Assembly: GCA_020638555.1 (NCBI GenBank) | Contig: JACKII010000005.1 | Span: forward strand, 62,001-126,000 | Length of the DNA: 64,000 nucleotides | Source: Alphaproteobacteria bacterium | Lineage (GTDB): Bacteria > Pseudomonadota > Alphaproteobacteria > Bin95 | Direction of reading: 5' to 3' | Shown here: positions 1 to 7,798 of the stretch, piece by piece | Layout: the number at the start of each line of letters is the position of its first letter | Numbering within the stretch: the stretch's first letter is position 1 | Program-made: the position numbers and the translations under genes | Notes under the pieces: model-generated | Database searches by the model: none | Told to the model about the DNA's origin: nothing | The model's input: the letters and a program-made list of their open reading frames with translations, nothing else

Positions 1-1
1 C

Positions 2-187
2 TTCGCCCGGTCGACCGACCTGGCGCAGCAGAAGGAAATCGCGCACGCCATCCAGCTCGAAGCCTTCAAGAACACCCCGTACGTCAACTATGGCCAGTGG
101 TACCAGCCGATGGCCTGGCGCAAGGGCCTGAAGGGCGTGCTGGTGTCGCCGGTGCCGTTCTTCTGGAACATCGAGCTGCCGCAATAA
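2..187 (+). CDS. Peptide/nickel-type ABC transporter substrate-binding protein, C-terminal end only
   Basis: Only the last 61 codons lie in the window; the gene begins upstream. The readable tail contains QKEIAHAIQLEAFKNTPYV, then GQWYQPMAWR, and ends in FFWNIELPQ before TAA. This is the usual C-terminal pattern of family 5 (DppA/OppA-type) periplasmic binding proteins. It is followed by a strong hairpin and then two dipeptide-type permease genes on the same strand, as expected for a peptide importer operon. The ligand cannot be read from this fragment. The adjacent diaminopropionate ammonia-lyase gene suggests amino-acid or peptide catabolism, which is inference. Confidence 0.8.
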   Translation, partial: FARSTDLAQQKEIAHAIQLEAFKNTPYVNYGQWYQPMAWRKGLKGVLVSPVPFFWNIELPQ

Positions 188-204
188 GGCGGCTCCGCTG
201 ACCC

Positions 205-237
205 GGGCGGCCCCGGCCTCTTGTGCCGGGGCCGCCC
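205..237 (+). terminator. Strong GC hairpin between binding-protein and permease genes
   Basis: A perfect 13-bp inverted repeat (GGGCGGCCCCGGC, 7-nt loop CTCTTGT, then its complement) lies 17 bp after the binding-protein stop. No U tract follows, so it may be a partial terminator or an mRNA-stabilising hairpin. Such structures often separate a highly expressed binding protein from its permeases. Confidence 0.55.
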
Positions 238-330
238 GTGGTTGGCTTCCAGGCCCGCGGCGGCCCCCGGGTTTCCGCTTCGCTTCGCCCGGGGCGCCTG
301 TGTTTTTCGAGCGAGTCCAAGGCCGGACGC

Positions 331-1272
331 ATGTACGCCTATATCATCCGCCGCATTCTTGCGACCATCCCCGTCATGGCAGTGGTCGCGGTGTTTGTGT
401 TTTTGCTGCTCTACCTCACCCCCGGCGACCCGGCCGTGGTCATCGCCGGCGACTATGCCCGGCCCGAGGATATCGAACGCATTCGCGAGCAATTGGGGCT
501 GAACCGGCCCCTCTATGTGCAGTTCTTCACCTGGGCGGGCAATGTGCTCTCCGGTGATCTGGGCATTTCCATTTTCTCCAACCTGCCGGTCTCCAAGCTG
601 ATCGGCCAGCGGCTGGAGCCGACGCTGGCGCTGGCCATCTGCACCACCATTTTCGCCATCGTCGTCGCCGTGCCGCTGGGCGTGCTGGCAGCCTGGAAGG
701 CGCACACCTGGGTCGACCGGGTGGTGATGATCTTTGCGGTCCTGGGCTTCAGCGTGCCGGTGTTCGTCATCGGCTATGTGCTGATGTGGGCGTTCTCGCT
801 GAGCCTGGGCTGGTTCCCGGTGCAGGGCTACAAGCCGCTGAGCGCGGGCATCGGGCCGTTCCTCTCGTCCATTGCGCTCCCCACCCTGGCGCTGGGACTG
901 GTCTATGTGGCGCTGATCGCGCGCATGACCCGGGCCAGCGTCATGGAGGTGCTGACCGAGGACTATATCCGCACCGCCCGCGCCAAGGGCGTCGCCAACC
1001 GCACTCTCTTGATGCGGCACGCGCTCAAGAACGCCTCGGTGCCGATCGTCACCATTATCGGCGTCGGCGTCGCGCTGCTGATCGGCGGCGTGGTGGTGAC
1101 CGAAAGCGTGTTCAACATTCCGGGCCTCGGCCGGTTGACCATCGACGCCGTGCTGCGGCGCGACTACCCCATCATCCAGGGCGTGATCCTGATCTTCAGC
1201 GGCATTTACGTGCTGGTGAACCTCTTGATCGACCTGTCCTACACCGTGCTGGACCCGAGGATCCGTTACTGA
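331..1272 (+). CDS. ABC transporter permease, DppB/OppB family
   Basis: Inner-membrane subunit of a peptide-type ABC importer, 313 residues. It begins MYAYIIRRILATIPVM, the standard start of this family, and contains the N-terminal signature LTPGDPAV. Further on come hydrophobic segments and a cytoplasmic EAA-like loop (YIRTARAKGV near residue 212) that contacts the ATPase. It ends LDPRIRY, as DppB proteins do. A longer in-frame start at 223 would run through the upstream hairpin flank and add a non-family sequence, so 331 is preferred. The stop overlaps the next gene's ATG by one base, indicating translational coupling. Confidence 0.93.
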   Translation: MYAYIIRRILATIPVMAVVAVFVFLLLYLTPGDPAVVIAGDYARPEDIERIREQLGLNRPLYVQFFTWAGNVLSGDLGISIFSNLPVSKLIGQRLEPTLALAICTTIFAIVVAVPLGVLAAWKAHTWVDRVVMIFAVLGFSVPVFVIGYVLMWAFSLSLGWFPVQGYKPLSAGIGPFLSSIALPTLALGLVYVALIARMTRASVMEVLTEDYIRTARAKGVANRTLLMRHALKNASVPIVTIIGVGVALLIGGVVVTESVFNIPGLGRLTIDAVLRRDYPIIQGVILIFSGIYVLVNLLIDLSYTVLDPRIRY

Positions 1273-2177
1273 TGACGGCTATCAGCGAAAGCGCCGTCGC
1301 CACGCTGCCGCCGCGCCCGAGCCTGGGCAAGCGGCTGCGCCGGCTGGCGCGCAAACACCCGACCGCGGTGGTGGGCTTCGTCATCCTGGTCGTCATGACC
1401 GCGCTGGCGATCCTGGCGCCCTGGATCACGCCCGACCCGCTGCGCATCAACCCGATCGTCCGCCTGAAGCCGCCCGGCTTCGAGGGGCCGCTGGGCTATG
1501 CCGGGCCGTTCGGCACCGATTTCCTGGGTCGCGACCTGTTCGCCCGCGTCATCCATGGCGGCCAGATCTCGCTGGTGGTGGGGCTGAGCGTGGCCACGGT
1601 GGCCACGGTGGTCGGCCTCGCCATCGGCCTGGTCGCCGGCTATATCCGCTGGCTGGACGCCCTGGTCATGCGCGTCATGGACGGGCTGATGGCCATTCCC
1701 GGCATTCTGGTCGCCATCGCCCTGGTGGCGCTGGCGGGCGCCAGCATCACCAATGTCATCATCGCCATCACCATTCCGGAGGTGCCGCGGGTCGTCCGCC
1801 TGGTGCGCTCGGTGGTGCTGACCATTCGCGAAATGCCCTATATCGAGGCCGCGGTGGTCTCCGGCGTCAGCCTGCCCCGCATCATGGCCCGCCACCTGTT
1901 GCCGAACGCGGTGGCGCCGCTGATCGTGCAGGCCACCTATGTGTTCGCCAGCGCCGTGGTGTTCGAGGCCATCCTGTCCTTCCTGGGCGCCGGCACGCCG
2001 CCGGAAATCCCGAGCTGGGGCAATATCATGGCCGAGGGCCGGACCTATTTCCAGATCGCGCCCTGGATCATCTTCTTCCCCGGCGCGTTCCTGGCGGTGA
2101 CGGTGCTGGCGGTGAACATTCTGGGCGACGGACTGCGCGACAGCCTCGACCCGCGCATTGCCAAGCGGATGCGATGA
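1272..2177 (+). CDS. ABC transporter permease, DppC/OppC family
   Basis: Second inner-membrane subunit of the peptide-type importer, 301 residues. The N-terminal region has the OppC_N pattern: a hydrophobic segment (FVILVVMTALAILAPWI) followed by the periplasmic motif FGTDFLGRDLFARVIHGG, typical of DppC. The EAA loop appears as YIEAAVVSGVSLPRI. The C-terminus GDGLRDSLDPR is also family-typical. ATG overlaps the stop of the first permease, and its own stop overlaps the ammonia-lyase start, so all three are probably one transcript. No ATPase gene is present downstream; it may lie upstream of the window. Confidence 0.93.
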   Translation: MTAISESAVATLPPRPSLGKRLRRLARKHPTAVVGFVILVVMTALAILAPWITPDPLRINPIVRLKPPGFEGPLGYAGPFGTDFLGRDLFARVIHGGQISLVVGLSVATVATVVGLAIGLVAGYIRWLDALVMRVMDGLMAIPGILVAIALVALAGASITNVIIAITIPEVPRVVRLVRSVVLTIREMPYIEAAVVSGVSLPRIMARHLLPNAVAPLIVQATYVFASAVVFEAILSFLGAGTPPEIPSWGNIMAEGRTYFQIAPWIIFFPGAFLAVTVLAVNILGDGLRDSLDPRIAKRMR

Positions 2178-3310
2178 TGGGCGAGGCAGCGCCCCTCTCG
2201 CTGGCGGGCGAGGGCTTCGGTCTGGTGCGGAACCGGTTCGCCACCGCCGCGCCGATCCCGGCCCCGGCCCATTTGCAACCGGCGGACTTCGCCGCCGCGG
2301 CGGCGGCCATCCGCGGCTGGGAGGGCTATGCCCCCTCCCCCCTGCACCCGCTCGGTTGGGCCGCGGCGGAGGCCGGCGTGGCGGCGGTGCTCTACAAGGA
2401 CGAAAGCCCGCGCTTCGGCCTGGAAAGCTTCAAGGCGCTGGGCGGCGCCTATGCGGTCGGCCGGCAGGTGGCGGCATGGCAGGCCGCGGGCCGGGACCCG
2501 GCGGAACTGACCGTCTGCTGCGCCTCCGACGGCAATCACGGCCGCTCCGTCGCCTGGGGGGCCGCGCGCTATGGCTGCCGCGCCGTGGTGTTCGTGCCTG
2601 AGGTGATGGCGCCGGCGCGCCGGGCCGCCATCGAGCGCTATGGCGCCCGGACCGTCACCGTCTCCGGCTATGACGAGGGGCTGAAGGAGGCCGCGCGACA
2701 GGCGGAGGCCAAGGGTTGGGTCGTGGTGTCCGACACCTCCTATCCCGGCTATGAGACGATCCCGCAGGACGTGATGGCCGGCTATGGCCTGATCGCCGAG
2801 GAAGCGGTGGCGCAATGGGACGCGCCGCCCACCCACCTGTTCCTGCAAGCCGGCGTCGGCGGCATGGCCGCGGCGCTGGCGCTGCGCTTCCGGCAACTGG
2901 GCGTCACGACCACGCTGGTGGTGTGCGAGGCCGCAGGCGCCGCCTGCTGGTTCCGCAGCCTGGCCGAAGGCGAATGGCAGGCGGTGGAAAGCCAGGGCAC
3001 GATCCAGGCCGGGCTCGACTGCGGCGAGCCGTCGGTGCTGGCCTGGGATATGCTGCGCCACCACGCCCTGGCCTCGGCCTGGGTCGACGACCGGCGCGCG
3101 GGCGATGCGGTGCGCCGCCTGGCCCAGGGCCGCCCGGCCCTGGCCGCCGGCGAGTCCGCGGTGGCCGGCCTCGCGACCCTGCTGGCGGCCGGACGGTCCG
3201 CGAGCGCGCGGGCCATGCTGGATTTGCGCCCCGACAGCCGCGTGTTCATCCTCGGCAGCGAGGGACCGACCGACCCGGAAGGGCATGCCCGCATCCTGGC
3301 AAACGGTTAA
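2174..3310 (+). CDS. dpaL: Diaminopropionate ammonia-lyase
   Basis: PLP-dependent fold-type II enzyme that converts 2,3-diaminopropionate to pyruvate and ammonia. The protein has 378 residues. The family signature KDESPRFGLESFKALGGAY is present, with K87 as the expected PLP lysine. SDGNHGRSVAW matches the substrate/phosphate loop, LQAGVGGMA the glycine loop, and GLDCGEPSVLAWDMLR the lyase-specific C-terminal region. It starts inside the stop of the permease gene, so the importer may deliver its substrate; that link is inferred. A general threonine dehydratase is less likely because of the FGL..FK and CGEPS motifs. Confidence 0.92.
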   Translation: MMGEAAPLSLAGEGFGLVRNRFATAAPIPAPAHLQPADFAAAAAAIRGWEGYAPSPLHPLGWAAAEAGVAAVLYKDESPRFGLESFKALGGAYAVGRQVAAWQAAGRDPAELTVCCASDGNHGRSVAWGAARYGCRAVVFVPEVMAPARRAAIERYGARTVTVSGYDEGLKEAARQAEAKGWVVVSDTSYPGYETIPQDVMAGYGLIAEEAVAQWDAPPTHLFLQAGVGGMAAALALRFRQLGVTTTLVVCEAAGAACWFRSLAEGEWQAVESQGTIQAGLDCGEPSVLAWDMLRHHALASAWVDDRRAGDAVRRLAQGRPALAAGESAVAGLATLLAAGRSASARAMLDLRPDSRVFILGSEGPTDPEGHARILANG

Positions 3311-3390
3311 AGGCCGCTTGTTCCGCTCTTGGACCACTGCTAGCATTTGTTCTTGTAGGCAGGGGCACATCTCAAGAGAGGAGTGATGGT

Positions 3391-3678
3391 ATGCCAAGAT
3401 ATGTCATCGAGCGGGCCATTCCGGAGGTCGGAACTTTCGAGCGCGAGCAGTTGCGCGAGGCTGCCAAGGGGTCGAATGCCGTCCTCGCCGCCATGAAGGC
3501 CGAGGGCAAGAACATCCAGTGGGAACATTCCTACGTGGCCGGCGACAAGACCTTCTGCATTTACATCGCCGATAACGAAGGCCTGATCGCCGAGCACGCG
3601 GAGCGCAGCGGCTTCCCGGCGACGACGGTCACGCCCATCGGCAAGATGATCGACCCGGTCACCGCCGAAAGCACCTGA
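3391..3678 (+). CDS. DUF4242 domain protein
   Basis: Small soluble protein of 95 residues that fills a single DUF4242-like domain. It begins MPRYVIERAIPEVG and contains WEHSYVAGDKTFCIYIADN followed by the acidic/His stretch EHAERSGFPA, all typical of this family. A good ribosome site (AGAGAGGAG) precedes the ATG. The biochemical role is not established from sequence; some relatives have been proposed to bind metal. It follows dpaL by 80 bp and may be in the same transcript. Confidence 0.8.
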   Translation: MPRYVIERAIPEVGTFEREQLREAAKGSNAVLAAMKAEGKNIQWEHSYVAGDKTFCIYIADNEGLIAEHAERSGFPATTVTPIGKMIDPVTAEST

Positions 3679-3786
3679 CCCGCCGCAGCGCAACGGACGG
3701 GATCGCCCCACGGCGCGCTTGCCACGGGTTGCGGGCGCGTGCGAGAGAGGGGCGTCCTCCCCTTCGGATTGCCAGCGAGCCCGTCC

Positions 3787-4407
3787 ATGCTGCCTGCCAC
3801 CGTTATCGGATCGGTCACGGTCGAAAGCCTGAGCGAGCCGGACGCGATCGCCACGGTCATTCCCGATCTGGCGCGGTTGCGGGTCGGCGTGTTTCGCGAG
3901 TTTCCGTATCTGTATGACGGCAGCGCGGCCTATGAGGCCGACTATCTGAAGCTGTACGCGCGAACGCCCGGTGCGGTGGTCGTCGCCGCACGGGATGCGG
4001 CAGAGGGCGGACGCATTGTCGGCGCGGCAACGGCCCTGCCGCTCGCCGCCGAGCACGCGGAACTGCTGGCGGCGTTCCGGGCGGCCCGTCTGCCGGTGGA
4101 GCGTCTCTATTATTGCGCCGAGTCCGTGCTGGAGCCGGCCTGGCGTGGGCGCGGCATCGGCCACGCCTTTTTCGACCACCGCGAGGCCCGCGCGCGGGCG
4201 CTGGGCTATCGGGACGCCTGCTTCCTGTCCGTGATCCGCCCGGACGACCACCCCCGCTGCCCGCGGGGCTACCGGCCGCACGATGCGTTCTGGCACAAGC
4301 GCGGCTATGCGCCCGTGCCCGGCTTCGCCGCGTCCTTCACCTGGCGCGATCTGGACGAATCCCGCGCATCGCCGAAAGCCATGACGCTCTGGCGGCGCGC
4401 CCTGTAG
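3787..4407 (+). CDS. GNAT family N-acetyltransferase
   Basis: Predicted acetyl-CoA dependent acyltransferase, 206 residues from the ATG at 3787 (an in-frame GTG at 3739 would add 16 residues). The acetyl-CoA binding motif A is visible as SVLEPAWRGRGIGHAFFDHREARA near residue 118. Motif B follows as WHKRGYAPVPGF. The substrate is unknown. Its last 103 bp overlap, on the opposite strand, the 3' end of the decaheme cytochrome gene; such a long convergent overlap is unusual here. Confidence 0.8.
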   Translation: MLPATVIGSVTVESLSEPDAIATVIPDLARLRVGVFREFPYLYDGSAAYEADYLKLYARTPGAVVVAARDAAEGGRIVGAATALPLAAEHAELLAAFRAARLPVERLYYCAESVLEPAWRGRGIGHAFFDHREARARALGYRDACFLSVIRPDDHPRCPRGYRPHDAFWHKRGYAPVPGFAASFTWRDLDESRASPKAMTLWRRAL

Positions 4408-6959
4408 CGCGCCCGGTCCTCTCCCGCCTCTATTCCGCCTTCGTCCGGCCTTGGCGTCCGCCTTGGTCTCGGGCCGGCGTTCCCCACCGTCCCCGCCGTG
4501 GTCAACCGACCCATCGGATGGGTGCGAGAGAACATGCCCACATGGTAGTTGTGGCAGTGCTGGCATTCGCCACCGGCCTCGGGGCCGGAATGGCAGGTGG
4601 CGCAGGTCTCTTTCGTCATCGCCTGGAAGCCGGGCGTGAACGTGCCGGCGTCGAAGCTCTTGAAACTGGCCAGCACGGCGTCGCCGGGCGTCACCTTGTG
4701 GCAGGTGTTGCAGGCTTCCTGGCCGCCAATGGTGAGATGCGGCGCATGCCGGAAGGTGGTGACGGTTTTTTCCGCCATTTTCATCATCCGCGCCTGCCAG
4801 TCCAGCCGGACGCTGCCATCCGCCTGCTGGTCCGCGGCGTGGCATTTGACACAGCGTCCGACGGAGGTGGGTTGCCCCATGGTCTCGAAAATCGCGTTGG
4901 CGAGTGGCTTGCCCGCCGGGCTGCCATGGGCGGCGCCGGCAAAGTCGAGCCATGCCCGCAGGAAGCCGTCCGCGTGCTCGACCGGCCGATAGTACACGGC
5001 CTCCGCGGTCCGATACCAACCGCCGTACCGGGCCCATTCCGCCGGGTCCACGGGCTCCGGCTGGATCATGGCCGGCTGGGACGAGGCCTGATCCGGGGCC
5101 TGATCCGAAGCGGCGGCGTCTGCGCCACTGCCGCCCTGGGCCTCTTGGGCGATCCCGCCCAGGATCGAGTCCGCATTTCCCTCGGCCGCGCCGCCCAGGG
5201 GGGCGCCACCGAGAATGCCGCCTCCCCCGTCGCCACCGCCGAGAATGCCACCGCCGTCCGCGGGCGCCGGCTGGTCGCCGCCGCCGAGAATGCCACCGCC
5301 GAACGGTGACGCGGCCTGATCCCCGCCCGTCAGGGCATCCAGTGCCGAGGGAGCGATGTCGCTGCCCGCGGCCGCCGGTTCGGACGCGTCCGGCTGGTGG
5401 CCGGAGGCTTCCGCCGCGGCGGTCTTGTCCCCGCCGGCCGCACAGGCGGGCGGCTTGCCGTCCACATGCTCGTCCAGCGGCACGGTTGCCGGCGGATGGC
5501 CGTCGCGATACGCCGCCAGCTCGCTATAGAGCGAACAGCCGAACCAGGCATCCGCAGCCATCGCCAGCACGTCCCGCGGCACCGATCCGCCCAGGCGGCT
5601 CATGGCCGTCGGCCCGAGATGGACGCCGAACACATCCTGCATGCCCTTGGCATTGCCCAGGACGCCGTTCTGGAGCATGTCCGCCAGCATGGCCTTGGTC
5701 GCCCAGGCGAACGCCTTCACCGCCTCCAGCACCTCCGGGCCGGCCTGGGTCAGGTCGAGCAGGTCGACGCCTTGCAGCTTGTCGAGCTGGGCCTCGTCCA
5801 TATAGCCGACCGACAGCAGCGCCCGCATCACCGGCGGGACGCCGCGATCGTAGAAACTGTCGGGCCAGAAGCCGACGGGCACCCCTTTTTCCACCAGCGT
5901 GGCCAGGTCGAGGCCCGGCACGGCCAGGAAGGGCTTGCCGGGCGGGCCCGCCGCCGGGCCCTTGCGGATATCCGCGTCGTGGCAGGATGCGCAGGTGGAC
6001 CCATACCCGGTCAGCAGCATACCGGCGCCGTTGCCGTCCGCCACATGGCAGCTGGTGCAATTCTCGGGCCGCAGCGCCGGGTCGGATTTCGGGAAGTGCA
6101 GGTCGATATGGCTGGCGTGGTTGAAGACGATGTGCTGGCGCTCCCGGTAGGGGAAGCCGCCGAAAGCGGGATGGCCTTCCGGGAAGCTGTCGAATTTTCG
6201 CTGGTGGCACGACTGGCAGGCCGAATCCGACATGGCGGTGAATTCGGCCCCGCCGCGGTGTTCCTGATGACAGGTGGCGCAGGCCAGGGGCTCGTCCTTG
6301 GCGGCCGGCCCGAACACCGCGGATGCCAGGGTGAAGGCGAGCGGCGTGCCGCCCGCATCCGGTTTCGCCGCCCCGCCCTGTTCGCCCCAGGCGCGCAGCA
6401 CGTCGGGCGGCTGATTGTGCGGCGAGAAGGCCAGCGCCTCGCCGCCGCGATCGTGGCAGCCGAGGCAACTCTTGCTGGCGGCAACCGGGTCATCGGGCAG
6501 AAAGGCCTGGTGCAGCCAGACCGACGGGCTGTCGCCGGCGCCCTGGTGGCAGGCGGTGCATTCGCCGATTTCGGCGTGGCCGGCGGTGAGCGGCCCGGCG
6601 AGCCAGCGCTCGCGCGCGCCCAGGGAAACGGCGATCAGGACCACGGCCACCGCCAGCAGCGTCGCCCAGCGGGCGATGCGGCTGCGGCGGGCGCGCAGGG
6701 TCGGGCGCGGCACGCAGGTCGGCACCATACAGCCGCACTGGCCGCTCGGTCCCGGCCCGGCCGCGCACGGGCCGCCGGCCACCGGAGACCGGGCGCATTT
6801 GTAGAGATCGCCGACCTTGACCGGCTGGCACATCGGCCCCGCGCGACAGCCGCCGTCGGCATCGGGACCGAGCGCACACTGTTCGACGCCGCCGCAACAC
6901 CAGTCCAGCGTCGGGCGCTCGTAACGGCTTTCGCGATGGCCGAATAGCTGCAGGCGCAT
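4305..6959 (-). CDS. Decaheme c-type cytochrome with Cys-rich N-terminus and membrane anchor
   Basis: Last gene of the electron-transfer operon, 884 residues. Residues 1-85 form a cytoplasmic Cys-rich segment with ten-plus cysteines (CCGG, GGPC, GQCGC). One membrane helix spans about 98-114, then a periplasmic part carries ten CXXCH haem sites at 134, 165, 227, 248, 301, 323, 703, 750, 786 and 799. The two haem domains (130-330, 700-805) are separated by a low-complexity linker with Gly-Ile-Leu-Gly repeats at about 553-602. ATG overlaps the stop of the cytochrome b gene (ATGA). The last ~75 residues are basic, non-family-like and overlap the convergent GNAT gene, so the true C-terminus may be shorter. 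Role inferred: inner-membrane-anchored periplasmic electron carrier. Confidence 0.88.
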   Translation of the reverse strand: MRLQLFGHRESRYERPTLDWCCGGVEQCALGPDADGGCRAGPMCQPVKVGDLYKCARSPVAGGPCAAGPGPSGQCGCMVPTCVPRPTLRARRSRIARWATLLAVAVVLIAVSLGARERWLAGPLTAGHAEIGECTACHQGAGDSPSVWLHQAFLPDDPVAASKSCLGCHDRGGEALAFSPHNQPPDVLRAWGEQGGAAKPDAGGTPLAFTLASAVFGPAAKDEPLACATCHQEHRGGAEFTAMSDSACQSCHQRKFDSFPEGHPAFGGFPYRERQHIVFNHASHIDLHFPKSDPALRPENCTSCHVADGNGAGMLLTGYGSTCASCHDADIRKGPAAGPPGKPFLAVPGLDLATLVEKGVPVGFWPDSFYDRGVPPVMRALLSVGYMDEAQLDKLQGVDLLDLTQAGPEVLEAVKAFAWATKAMLADMLQNGVLGNAKGMQDVFGVHLGPTAMSRLGGSVPRDVLAMAADAWFGCSLYSELAAYRDGHPPATVPLDEHVDGKPPACAAGGDKTAAAEASGHQPDASEPAAAGSDIAPSALDALTGGDQAASPFGGGILGGGDQPAPADGGGILGGGDGGGGILGGAPLGGAAEGNADSILGGIAQEAQGGSGADAAASDQAPDQASSQPAMIQPEPVDPAEWARYGGWYRTAEAVYYRPVEHADGFLRAWLDFAGAAHGSPAGKPLANAIFETMGQPTSVGRCVKCHAADQQADGSVRLDWQARMMKMAEKTVTTFRHAPHLTIGGQEACNTCHKVTPGDAVLASFKSFDAGTFTPGFQAMTKETCATCHSGPEAGGECQHCHNYHVGMFSRTHPMGRLTTAGTVGNAGPRPRRTPRPDEGGIEAGEDRARYRARRQSVMAFGDARDSSRSRQVKDAAKPGTGA
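5151..5327 (-). repeat. Gly-Ile-Leu repeat linker inside decaheme cytochrome
   Basis: Codons for residues about 545-603 encode repeated GGGILGGGD-like units (GGGILGG, GGGILGGG, GGGILGG, then DSILGG). The linker divides the six-haem and four-haem halves. A related but not identical repeat is present in the pentaheme protein of the same operon. Confidence 0.8.
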
Positions 6960-7798
6960 CACATGCCCCCCAGGCCGAAGGCGTAGTTGATGACCACGTG
7001 GACCACGACCAGCGGGATCATCGCGCAACTGAGCGGCAGGTGCAGCAAGAGCCAGCCCTTCACAAGCGATTGCCAGGTGTATTGGTAGTCGAGGTCGTCC
7101 TTGGCCAGCACGCGCGCCTCGATCTCGTCGAGAATGGCATTGCCCTCCGCCGGCAGGTAGCGGCGAACGGCATGGATCTCGTTCTGCAACGCCTGGCGGT
7201 GATCGCTGGCGGACAGCATATGCGCCCAGAAATTGCGGCTGTGGCTGAGGAAGGGCAGCAGGCGGTTGACATAGAGTTCCGCAATCGTGCTGGAGGCCGC
7301 TTCCTGCACCGCGCGCAGCACCAGCGCCTCGACCTCCCCGGCCAGTTGGGTGCGGAAGGCGGGAATGCGCTCATAGATCACCCGCTCGCCGCGGGCGTTC
7401 AGGCGCGACGGCACCAGACGGCTGAGCACGATGCCGAACACGCCGGTGACAAAGACGCCGGCGAACACCAGCCACAGGCACCAGTCGAGCACGCCGGTCG
7501 GCAGGCGCCATTCGGAATGGGCCAGGAAGGCCGCGCCGGAAAACAGGCCCAGATAGATATGCAACTGCAACCAGTAATAGCCGCGCCCGACCGGAAAGGC
7601 CGGTATGCGCTTGCGCACATTGAACAGCAGCAGGAAGACGCTCACGCCGGCCAGCACCCAGCCGGTGATTTCCCGGCTGTTGGCCAGCGCCGCCGGCCCC
7701 AGCCGGGCACCGTAGAACAACACGGCGATCAGCACGGCCGCCGCAGACAGGCCGATCATGCGGCGGCGGGTCAGAACAGAATTCACCGCTCGATCCAC
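6959..7798 (-). CDS. Cytochrome b-type inner-membrane protein
   Basis: Integral membrane protein of 279 residues with about five hydrophobic helices (residues near 14-33, 44-62, 72-95, 104-127 and 240-275). Histidines lie in or next to helices in a bis-His b-haem arrangement: LQLHIYLG, LAHSEW, LLHLPLS and VVHVVIN. A soluble loop of about 110 residues separates helices four and five. It overlaps the upstream Fe-S protein gene by 16 bp and the downstream decaheme gene by one base, so it is firmly in the operon. It probably exchanges electrons between quinone or the Fe-S protein and the decaheme cytochrome; this is inference. Confidence 0.78.
   Translation of the reverse strand: MDRAVNSVLTRRRMIGLSAAAVLIAVLFYGARLGPAALANSREITGWVLAGVSVFLLLFNVRKRIPAFPVGRGYYWLQLHIYLGLFSGAAFLAHSEWRLPTGVLDWCLWLVFAGVFVTGVFGIVLSRLVPSRLNARGERVIYERIPAFRTQLAGEVEALVLRAVQEAASSTIAELYVNRLLPFLSHSRNFWAHMLSASDHRQALQNEIHAVRRYLPAEGNAILDEIEARVLAKDDLDYQYTWQSLVKGWLLLHLPLSCAMIPLVVVHVVINYAFGLGGM

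Noticed and set aside
88..1020. Long open frames antisense to the permease genes, and similar long antisense frames across the window
   Set aside because: They mirror real genes, have His/Arg/Gly-rich nonsense composition and no family motifs; long antisense frames are expected at this GC content.
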